A stretch of 64,000 bases of DNA, taken from the NCBI GenBank assembly GCA_963669155.1, contig OZ022584.1, positions 13,680,179 to 13,744,178 of the forward strand, in the 5' to 3' direction. The stretch comes from Arbacia lixula (taxonomy: Eukaryota; Echinodermata; Echinoidea; Arbacioida; Arbaciidae). Positions 10,901-22,900 of the stretch are shown in pieces; positions within the stretch are counted from its first letter, which is position 1, and each line of letters starts with the position of its first letter. The position numbers were made by a program, and so were the translations under genes. The notes under the pieces were generated by a model. The model worked only from the letters and a program-made list of their open reading frames with translations, made no database searches and had not been told where the DNA came from.

Positions 10901-13900
10901 GATATCAAACAACAAATGAAATGACAGGGATCTATCTTAATGTCATATAAAGTCACATGTGGTGCACAAAGGGTTACAATGGAAAATAATATTTTTAACC
11001 TCCTAATGCAACTGCACATCTAAGTCCTGAGATGATTACAATCCAATACACACATTTCCCATTTCTATTTTGAAAGTGTTTTTTTGCTTGGGCATTAGCA
11101 TTCATCCTCGGCATATTGAAATTGTGATCATGTTTCAGAAGGATTACACTTGGCAGGTCTAACACTGATCTCAGATCCAATAATAAAATTCATGATTTTC
11201 TAGTTGGAAAAAAAATATATAGATGAAAATGATCATATATGACTGCACAAAAACATGTAAATTCTTGCACTGTTCATTTACACTATGTTTTTTTTTTGTA
11301 TGGGTAAGATGAGGCTTTGTCTATACAAGACACACACATTGGAGCTGCTAGTACAGTGAAAACTGCTGTAGCAACCATCTGTGTTAAAAGACCACCTGGC
11401 TATCAAGACCAAATTTATTTCCATTGAAAACAAATTCTCATTGAATCATGTTTGAAAGAAATCTGTCCACATAGATAACACTTCTTGTCTCCCTTGAGTG
11501 AGCATCATATACAGGTTTCACTGTATTGTAAAAATGGAAGAGGACTATCCCATCCTAGTCCAGTAGTTTTTATTTCATGGATGGGTTTTGTAGGAGATTT
11601 AGCTGGGTCGGGCAGCAATCTTGGATTTGACAATTTAGAGATTGTCATATGCATAACTAAATGTTACAACTTAAATTGTTGACACTATAACCCCCCCCCC
11701 CCCCCCATTCGTTCCCATCTGGTTTGAATTGAGCACTTCACTCCATACCAAATATATCCGCAAATTAGCTAATTATGCAAATTTAAAAAAAAATTGCTCA
11801 AGGTCGCCAAGGTGGCATGTCAAGTTGAATTTTCTGGCAATATCCACGTGTCGAAAATTTCTACACGACTATACCTGTTCAGGACTCATGTACAGCTGCG
11901 TGCCAACTTTGCCCGTATGGAGGTGCAGTCCTGTGAAGCCCTCCTCCTCCCCGGCCGCCTCCTCCACCATACTGGTATCAATGGCTGTCACCAGGCCAAA
12001 GTCGCCCACCTTCACATGCCCATCCACCGAGAAGAAGATGTTGGAGGGCTGCAATACCAGAAGAGGTAAAAAGGTCACATGGGGTCTCATGTAATTTGGC
12101 CCCTGAAAAGAAAGCGACCACACAAGGAACAAGACCTGTGAACATGAGCTTTCCTCATAAAGCATAATTCACAGGGTGTTTATGTCATGACATCATGCAG
12201 TCTCAATAACTTTCACTTCTCCAACAGTAAAATTGATATTTTACCCTTGACAAGAGATATGTTCAGATATCACATAAATGAACGAGGGAGGGAAGGAGGG
12301 TGGGTGAGGAGATAAATTGATGGACAACCTGAAAACAGAATGGCTCTGGCCACTTTGCAGCCTAGGAATGAGTGGTAGCTGATTGCTCCTACATGTTCCT
12401 TAAGGTTGATGTGGATCATGCTACAGATGTGCACATAGCTGATTTGATATTTTGAGATAACAGTTAAACAAACGGGGAGCAGATGGACTGAAGAACAACC
12501 TGCAATCAGGATACCTTTGGCTATTTTGAAAGCCAAGGCGTTGCTCTTACCTTGAGGTCCCTGTGGATCATGCCACAGCCGTGCACATAACTGAATTCAT
12601 ATCGTCAGATATCAGTTTAACGAACAGGGAGCAGATAGACTGAAGGACAACCTGCAAACAGAATACCTTTGGCGTTTTTGAAAGCCAAGGCGTTGCTCTT
12701 ACCTTGAGGTCCCTGTGGATCATGCCACAGCCATGCACAAAGCTGAATTCATATCTTCAGATATCAGTTTAACGAACAGAGAGCAGATATACTGATGGAC
12801 ATCCTGCAAACAGAACAACTCTGGCCACTTTGTAGCCAAGACATCGGTCCTACATTTACCTTCAGGTCCCTGTGGATCATGCCACAGCCATGCACATAGC
12901 TGACAGCCTCCAGGATCTGGTGGAAGATGTGCAGCACCTTGTTCCTGTCTCGGGACAGTGTGTTGGTGCGCAGCCAGTCCTTGAGGGTCTCTTTCCTGCA
13001 CAGCTGCATCTGGATGTAGAGGTACAGCTTGGCCACCTTGGCAGGGGGCTGCCCACCCCCAGTGCCGCCTCTGCCCGGAGTCGAGGCAGTGCCGGATGCT
13101 GGACTCCTGCTGCCTTTGGACTGGGAGGTGCTCGAGGCCTGCGCCTGATGGTTTGCGTTCAAGTCCTGTGGACCTGCACTTCCTGTGGTCTCACTGTCTT
13201 TGACAATGTCTGTGCCACTGGAGGAATCGCTGTGAGTCCTGCTGTGCCTTGATGATCTGGTGGTGCTATCTGAATACTGTGGCTGATCGCTACACCCCGA
13301 GTCTTCGAACACGATCTGGAAGGATTCGCTTCGCTCGTAATCTTTGGTGTTTGGCTTGCCTGTTCCATAGTGGTGGAAGGGCACATCCGTCATCGTGCTC
13401 AATGAAGTGTCTGTGTTTTGCTCAGAGTTGCTCTCCTCCTCTAAGCTGCTGACAGTACACAGTGCGTTTCCACCACAGTCTGGCATCGCACTCTTTGAGA
13501 GCATATCAGTTTCACTTCCCATCCCAGCACTCTCATCCACATCTTCCGTTCCGTGAAACACGATGCTGAATGACCCGCTCTCCTCAAAGTCATTCCCAAC
13601 GGAAAAGCCCCCGCTCAACTCGCTCCCTCTCCCCGGAAATAGTATATCAGCTGCGACTCCCGACGCTCTGCTATCCCCCTTCTGGTCGACTCCTTCACTG
13701 AGCTGACCGCAGCTCCTTGTATCGTCAGGATCGTCTCCTATATCAAACCTGAGGATAGGGCTCCCTCTGGGTTTACAATGGGGGTCCATATTACTCCTGC
13801 CTCCTGTCTGTTGCAGAAACTGCTCTCTGTTCCTCACCAGCTCACTGTTCTTATTGAAGAATGCCGGGGTGCCCACGGAAGACTGAAGCTCGTTACTTGT

Positions 13901-16900
13901 GAGTCTGCAAACAAAGCAGAAAACATACAGTAACGTGAAATCCTGGGCAATTATCAAATCTAGGGCCCAAGCTCACAAGCATTGCTTCTGTTGTCTTTAA
14001 CTGTGACAGTGTTTGTATTTTAGCAATGTTACTTTACCTTGTATATGCTGCCAAATCTTTTAACAAATCAAGGCCATTCCCAATACAGCAACTCACTTCG
14101 AAACTTGTCTGAGCAAGCACAGAATGTTCCTCAGGGAGTAGAAATGGTATGCTTAAAATGTATCATGCGACAGTGACAATTGCAATGCATTTTGAACATT
14201 AATTCTACTGATAAAGTACCACATCAGAAACAGTTGATCATTATCATAAAAGGTCTTTCTAGACTTGTTCAGCTTCCGAGTATGAAAAGTATTCATGTTG
14301 TCATTATCTTATATACTTACAAGTCACCCACGAATTGCTTATCCTGAATATCTTGCCACCCAAGAGGGGGCTCTTCAAGCCAGGAGTTGAAATAACGCAC
14401 AATGCCAGAGTGATCCAGTATGGCCAACGTTCTCGCTTCTCTCAAGACTTTATCCCTTGCTTCAGGTCTGGAAAAACAACAAGTCATCCATGCATGTCAC
14501 CTTTGTATGTCTATTAAGTTCCTGTAATATATTGCAAAAGAAAGAATTATCTCCCATTGTTCACTTTTCCCAGCTGTTGACTACATTCCCAACAAGAAAC
14601 ATATTAAAGACCACATGAAACACTGACTGCGACCAATTATAAAACAAATTAAAGGAATGTGTTTCATATGTTTTTAATGGTTTTTTTTTGTCTTCTCCAA
14701 TGTATTGACAAGAACAATATTCAAAATGTTTAATTTGTGCATAGCTGTTTTCACAGCTGTTAACTGAAGTGCTAAAGGCAGTTGCAATAAATTTCTATTG
14801 CAACTTCTTTTGATATACAGATTAATGAGTGATAGCAATTGTACGGTCCGATATATATTACATCTGCCCAACATTGTTTAAAGAAAAATGTCAAGAGAAC
14901 TGGCTTGGAGACCTACCTGTTTGGGAGAGTAATCCTCTTGACTGCGTAGCTGTTCTCATCCACCTTGTTCTTAGCTCTGAAGACAATTCCAAAGCCCCCT
15001 TTACCCAGGCACTCCAAATGCTCAAAATCAGTCACATATCTGTTTGGAGAAATATCATATTTTATTAATCAGAAAATACTTGTCAACTCAGACTGCAAGT
15101 TCTGCACAAAGATACTGTTTTATTTATGAAGCAACAGAAAACATCTTAAAAAGCATACAATTTTAAAAAGGAATGAAAAAGGTTAAAAGGCATGCATACA
15201 CAATAAGGTTGCAGGCAAGGTTGAATAACGACTGAATTCTAACATATCGATAATCTGAGAAGCATATTATTTTGACACGCATCACAAAAGTTTCCCACTA
15301 AGTCCAAATCTGACTCTGTTTACACCAGAAAGCATTACCTCGATTTATGTTCTTGTACTTCATTGCTGTCTTGACGAACCGACATCTCTGCAGCCGAGTC
15401 TTGGACTTGATTGGCTTTCTCTCCCTCCGCAGCTTTCGCATATTGCTCAGCCAGGTGTTTTATCAAATGCTTTCGCCGTGGCCGAAGAACGAAGAAGAGG
15501 AACAGCTGCACACAGAGAGTGAGCATAACACTCGTTCCCAAAATCTCTCTCCTGCATGAAACACAAAGCATAAATAATACTGTAAAAACCAGGAATTCTT
15601 CCACAAGTAAATTATGTCACTACAAACAAATCCACCCAATGAATTGAAATCATCAACAACGCCCTGAACAAAGCATCATCATGAACGTATAACGCCACAT
15701 AAAAGCTGGTGGCTGTGCAATGCGTCATAGCATGCAACTCGAGCATGACTTGAATGTCAATACTAGTTACTACGGAATCCCTGATACACTTGCTTGTCTA
15801 GCCTGCTAAAAATAGCAGGATGGTTTTAACCTTGCGCTTGCTCTGTGTTGCACTAAAAGCATGATAATAAATGTTGAGTAAAAATAACCAGTTTTACAAT
15901 CATATATTGTAGACTTTTTTTTTTTTTGGGGGGGGGATAATTACTGGGCAAAAGTCATGGCTCCGATTGGAATTGTGTTCTTACATCTGTGAGTATCTTT
16001 TGGATAAATGCAATTATTGAATGATGATGTATAGCTCGATTTCCACAGACTAAGAAAAGGCATCATATAACTTCATCTACTTCGGAATTACATGTTCAAA
16101 CTGAACTTAGATGTATCACAGGGAATTAAGTACACTGCCCTTTCCATTGTGCTACATGTCAAAGAAAGAAGCCCTCAGAAAAATAAAATACGCCCCCCCC
16201 CCCCGACATCAATTTACCCTTTTCATTGTGCTAAACGTTAATCAAAGCAGCCCCAGGAAATACATTTTTATCACCCCACCCCCGGGAACATTTGGAAGGG
16301 TATCAGGAACATGTTATTTCATACCACCAAATCCAGACGGACACCCTGAAAAGAATCTGTAGTCCGCCATCTTCACTCTCGTTTGTGTCGCTCATGTGGC
16401 CGACGTGATGGGAGGTCGTATAGGCAGGGGTCAGCTGATGGAGCAGGTAGTAGCCGTTGTCTGGGTTGGGACGGTGAACATACAGAGTAATTGCATGAAT
16501 TAACATTACTCATACTGCAATTTTTTCCATAAGGTGGGAAGCGTTGTGGTGTAGTGGTTGTGAAGGATGATTGAAGATCTCAAGATCTCACAGATGTGAA
16601 GGGTACAGACCTGAGGTCTTTCACGCCATATTTAAAACCTCGTACTGTATGTTGTGACCAAGCACTCCTGCCAAGTCCTCTGTCGTGTTAAGTATACTTT
16701 AGTGAAAAGCCTAAAATGATGATTTCACCATTTCACAATTCCAGCTTCAAGCATGTCCAGTCAATGTAGGGGCAAACAAGATGTGCAATTTCAAAAGCTA
16801 GGAGGTCTGCATCGGTCAAAGTTGCATAGAAAGTAGAGGCCAAGTGGCCTACCACGTGACTACAGCTTTTGAATTTGCTCATCCTGTTGCTCTTTGACCA

Positions 16901-19900
16901 ATGTCGACCCACCAGCTATCCTGATGCCCCTATATCGCTTGGACATACTTCATGCTGCCAACTGGACATGCTGATGCAGGAATAGTGAAATGGTGCATGG
17001 TGAAATCACGTTGCGCTTTTCCATTAATTGTACTTTATATACAGTCTGCCTTCACATGATGCCAGTCAAAACTCACCAAAGTGTACCAGTTCTACACAGA
17101 GAAGAGTAGCACAACACAATGTGCTTGCTTAACTCCAAGTTGTTGGTTTCTAATCCTTCAAAACACATGTAAGTGCTTCCACGGGGTTGGGGCAATTTTT
17201 GTGACATACCACAACTCCAAATCCATACCTTTTTCCAACCAGGCAAATATAGTCCAATAATGGCACGAGCAAAAAAATGGGGTCCTATCCAGTATAATTT
17301 CTCAAAGACCATGGCATATTGCAATTTGACTTATGAACATTTCTTGTCCACGTAAAAACAATATGATGTCCATGTGGTAGATTTTTCTATGCCTCTTGCT
17401 TCAAATCCATAAAAGATTTCAAATTCTAACATCTATAACTGAGAAAAGAGAGCATTTTTCTTTGACAGCTCAAAACTTAACCTCATCTGAATTGATATTC
17501 ATGGTGAACTGCAAAGGTTGATAGTTCCTTTACATGGACATTGCATGAAAACTTTGCCCAAACCCCATGGAATGACCCATATGTTATATTATTACACATA
17601 CAAGCCACTTTTTTTATACAATAAAACCTTGTATTAATTATCCTTCCAGAGGTTTGCTTGCTGGCATGCAATATTGTTAGCATATTAGCTGTCCTATGTA
17701 TTTTATATCAATGGGGAAAATGAATATTGTTACAATATTCAACTCCACCATGACAATTGCACATGGGTTTGATTTCGCGCGCACATTTTTTTAATATGCA
17801 CGAGGCAGAATTGATACAGGTGAGTAAACCCCTATTTATCTTTTTCTTGTCTTTTTTGTTTAATTAAACCCTTTGCTGTTTTCGTGGAAAGTGGTTTGTA
17901 TGTATAATAATAATATTGGATTTCTTTCGTGGTATATCAGATATACCACTTAAGCACATTTAATATTATAGAAATATATATTCATAAAAAGTTTGGCAAA
18001 AAGGCCTATCCCTGATGTTCACTTCCATGTGGACAACAATTTGTACCACCTTTGGTTCAGTTTTGGAATTATCTAATCTTTTTTCAAAAACTCACCAAAG
18101 GGGTACTGGTTCCAGACAGAGACCTCGCTGCTTCGCTCTGCTGCCCTCTCTCCCTCGCTAGCGCGCAGGTTCTCGCTGTTCCTGGCCCCGACCAGCAGGG
18201 GGGTCCTGGAGACCGAGGTGTAGGCGTAGGGGCGCCAGCGGACCTTGGGTGCTAGCACGCTGCCGTCCTGAGGTTGGGCCTGGGTCTGGCCGTTGTAGGC
18301 GGCCCAGGCTGCCTGGGATACCTCAGATTGGGTGCCCGGCGAGGGCTGCACGTACAGCTGGTTCTTGTGGGTACCTGGGGTCACAATGGGCGCAATAGGA
18401 TTAGAACACGTACAGCTGGTTCTTGTGGGTACCTGGGTTCACAATGGGCGCAGTAGGATTACAACATGTGCGGAGAGTAGCTATACATGTCTGTTGCACC
18501 ACTTTCCTTGCAAACAAACTAGCATACATGTACATTAACTCCTGAAATCCACAACCCATTCAGAAAAGGTGAACGACAATAAGTTTGGCCACAAGCCCAT
18601 TACTGCTGTTTGTCTCCTCATTGTGACCCATCTTTCTATCACATTTGGTTCAAATTTCTTTATATTGAATTTTATTTTAAGGGGTAGACACTTTGGCAAT
18701 TTGTTCAACGGTAACTCATCTTTGGGCTGGGATCGATTTGACTTTAGATTCAATCAGCTCATTCTAACATTTAAATGATAATGGCTCACTGAAGATATAA
18801 TAAAAACAAATAAACTTTTTCCCATTTTGTGCAAGATTCATTGGCTTTTGACCTCACATGATTCGGGCCAAAATTTCACATACTTCAGTGATTCTGCTAT
18901 TGCATAAAAGGACTAGAGACGGACAACCAGATGTAACATTGTCCGTCCCATTGGGTGATAACACATGTCTCTGACAAAGAATGGAAAAAGTTTGATTATA
19001 CTAGTTTTCTGAATTACAACTTACCAACAAAGAGCATAGGGTGAGATGCTTCAGAGAAGAATGGGGTCATTTGAGGTTTGTCATCAGTCAGCCCAAGAGT
19101 CGCTGGTTCAAACAGGTCAACCTGGCTCACAATGCCATCCTGGATGGTCCACGCGTTGGCGATGCAGCTCTCCAACTGCAAAGGATCACCACATGTTTCA
19201 AAAGCAATGTGTAAAGACAGGGTATCCCGTTTGCAATCGCCAACAACGTTCAAAGTCCATTTTTCCCACTTTGCATGGTTGGACAATTCATTTGCTTGGT
19301 ATGGCTCTCTCCCATACTGTCCTGTCATTTGGGTCAATGTTGGTAGTGTTCCAACACTTTTCTGCAAAAGTCATGAAAATTTGGCAGGAAGCATCAGTAA
19401 TCATGGCTTCACGAACCTTTTCATGAAAAGTGAAAAACCATCCGTCTTAACATTTGAAATGTCCCATTTTATATCGTCTAGAATCTTCATTCACATACCA
19501 TATCGCAGCGCAGTGTATGGTGCACCATGGTGCTTCCGTTTCAACGCATCACCGCAGAGCGAAAAGCCACAACATGCGCTGTTTGGTCTCCAGTCTCTAT
19601 GCTATAGAAACCACTAGGTTTTGGACGAGCCGCCTGAACCAATTTGCAATCTAGCAATCAATGAAATTCCACTCGAAGTCAGTTTCTACTTCTATTATTG
19701 GGAGGAAAGCTCTTTCCTTCCATTTTCCATGTTTTTTTTTTAATTTGACCTGCTAAAGGGCTACACTGTCTTTAAGTTAAATCACCATTGTTAATACAGG
19801 CCAAAGCCTCTGGCCACTTCTTCAAAGGAAACATGATAAGATATTTCGTAGAACAAACCTGGTGGGACCAGAGCAGCTGTCTCCCACTTGCTCCCCCAAG

Positions 19901-22900
19901 GGCAAACACCGTCTTGGCACTCATGTCCACCTTCACATGTGGGGCATCGTGGTCGAAGTCCTGCTCCTCATCGTCCACCATTTCGCACATCACTTCTTCC
20001 GTCATCGTGCCTTCCTCCTTGGTAAGAGGGACTCCTTCCAGGAAGCTCACATCGTGCTGGCCTACGCTGAAGTTCCATCTTCGTCAGGAAACAACAACAG
20101 AATGGCGGCAAATGTGAATAGAGTCTGGAAAAATACAGTGTTTCAAGCTCTTTTCTTGTTTCCACATCAATGGATGGTTGTGAATTGAGTTTTATGAAAA
20201 TATGCATGGTTTGGTAAACATTATTCACAATACCAACAGCTCTATTTTGTTACATAAAGAACGGTATATTTATCAATTTTTTTTATCAAATCTGCTTTAG
20301 GAATGCTTAAACATCGTCCACTCACTCTAAAAGTTGCAGTGATCACATCAGTATTGTCCTGTCTCTCTTTCCAATAAAATCCATTGATAGCTAACTGATT
20401 AGCGCACTTACATTTATCAATCGAAAGCAATCAATACTATCACAATCACATACAATTGAAACACGGATACAAATCATCATTTCACGTCTAGGATAGGAAT
20501 GCCTGCAGTAAAAAAAAATACATGTAGGTGGCACCAGGAGATTTTTTTTTTTTTTTTTAAATAGCTGTCAGATCTAATCTTCAAGTCTGGCATCATGAAA
20601 TGGTACTATCTAAAGCATGTTATGCATTATACTCATGTCATTTCTTTTTTTTCAGAGCTCTTTTTTCATTTGTGAGGGCTCTTTCTTGCTTTGCGTGGGC
20701 GGAATCACCCCTTTAGCCCCTGTAAAATGTTTCCCTCTAGGTGGCATACTTCTCTGCACCGTTCCTTTGATCCACAGCTCTGACTGTCTGCCGCGTGTGC
20801 TGGACGACAATGATGTCTTGGTCATCGGAGGCTTCATCACCATAGATCTGACAGCCATCGGAGCCACAAATGTAATGCAGCTGCAGGGATGGAGAATATT
20901 ATTTGTTTTATAAGACAGGTCAGAATATAAAGGTTATTACAATTAGGTTTACCGGTACCTTGGAAGATTTTGGTGCATGTTCCATATGAAAAGAATTTAC
21001 ACTACGAAGAAATCAAATGGCTGCTTCCACTAGTTTCTATGATGCGACGCTCCAACATGAACGGTGTAACACTTAGGCCTAGAACTTAGCCCTAAATTTT
21101 GATGTGAACACATTTACAGTTTATGTTGACTCGACATGCCATCATAACTTTTTGAAGTGTTTCCATTGGTTAAATCCTCAATATCTTGGTCCAAGAGAAG
21201 CTGGAATTGCGGATCGTCCGTGAAGGCAGCCATTTTTTTCCCATGTTAAAAACATGCTCAATGATTAAGCGCAAATAGGCATGCTGCTAGCTTTCGCGCA
21301 TACACCGCGTGCTGGATCAGTCGGCCCAGAGTTCTAGCAACCTAGCTTGCATAGAGTTTGCACACAAATGGGAAATGCTGCACGAAAATTGCACAGTGCT
21401 GCACAATTAATGCACGGCTGGAATAATTAGTGAAATCAATACGGTGCACAGGAAGGTTATAAAGTGAAGTGATTGTTTTGCTGCACTTATGTGCAACCAA
21501 TTTCATCATCTAATATCCTCACTGTGCGCTGCATTACTTCTGTGTCACAAACTTCAAACTGTTTATTGTTGTGTTATACAACATGTCTAAGTATGAAATG
21601 TTTCACTCAAATTCTTATAAGATTATACAATGCTTGCCTGTTGCACTTGCGTAACAACATTTATTGTCCTGTCGGTGGTAATGAGAAAATGAAGGTTTAA
21701 AATGAAGGACTTGATTAAGCATTCAGCCATTGGCTTCAGTACATCGTTGAGACTGTCTTTGAATGTGTGGTGAAGACCTATCAACATTAAAATTCAACGA
21801 TCAGAAAGATTTGGGGAAATAAAAAATCAGGGTGATCTCTATCAAATGCACACAACCTACTGACAATAATCTATCAATGATCAGGGAGATTGGGTGATGT
21901 GATGAATTATAGTATAGTAATATTGGTCTATTTTCAGGGAGTCTCCAGCAACTGACTGGGCAGCTCTGGTAATTAAGGGAGAAAAGACGAGGCATCAGAA
22001 ACTTACCTGCCCAGTTCTTGCATTGATGCCGAATGTGGTGGTCTCTTTGCCCCCCACCATGACCGTCTCCTCGTTGAGTTTGAAGGAGGCACTGAGCAGG
22101 GTCTCGGCTGTAAACGGGACGGCTTCCAGCGTCTCCCCATCCCACCGGAATAGCCCACCACTCAATGACGGGATCACCTTGTACCTCCCTTCTGGCCCCA
22201 CAATCTGGAAACATATATTTAGTATATATTTCTAGTTCACGGATCAAGACATGGAAGCAAATACCGAAGAGTCTCATTCAATCTGACTCATGAATATTCC
22301 TGAGTCAGATCAAATGAGACTCTTCTGTATTAGTTTCCATGTTATCATGTCTTGATCCTTGAACTAGAAATAGTTTACGTGATTGAGTCGGTGCCCAATA
22401 AGCATTAGATTGCAGGTGCAAATCCCATCTGGTTCCAAGATTTTTTTCTGACTTGTTTTTTCATTCCTTTACAGGATGGAGCATACTATTCTTCTAACTA
22501 CGAGGTGTATTTGTAAAATGGAAATTACCCCACAAAGCCCTATCACTAATATCATTGTTTATGTTTGAAACACTGTTTTGTAACTAAGGACAATACTCTT
22601 CAATCATTTTACCATATTGCAGTACATGTATATCCTAACAATAACGTGTATGAAATCTCACAGTCACTGTTTCATGAAGCTTTTCAGAAAAAAATTAAAG
22701 GCTATCACTCTTTATGTTTAAAAGGTAACGACCATTGTATTGGAGCGGACAGTGGCACAGTGAGCCACTGTACGCACCAATCGTATCAGCGCGGAGAGTG
22801 CGAGTTAATGTGCATTCATGCAATTTTGCATCAATGCACACAAAATCTATAATGGAGCATTTCATCTGGCTCATTAAAGGGGTAACCCTTTGTATGCCAA

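Larger units (their letters stand above)
12340..12905 (-). repeat. Four-copy tandem repeat of the exon 12 donor edge (152-157 bp period)
   Basis: The string CCCTGTGGATCATGCCACAG starts at 12868 (the true exon), 12711 and 12559. A worn copy, TGTGGATCATGCTACAG, begins at 12410. Successive spacings are 157, 152 and about 152 bp. Each unit holds the [11 protein letters not shown] coding edge plus intron sequence. Confidence 0.93.

Noticed and set aside
16111-16362. 83-codon + strand frame
   Set aside because: It lies antisense to PERK exon 8 and includes a poly-C run.
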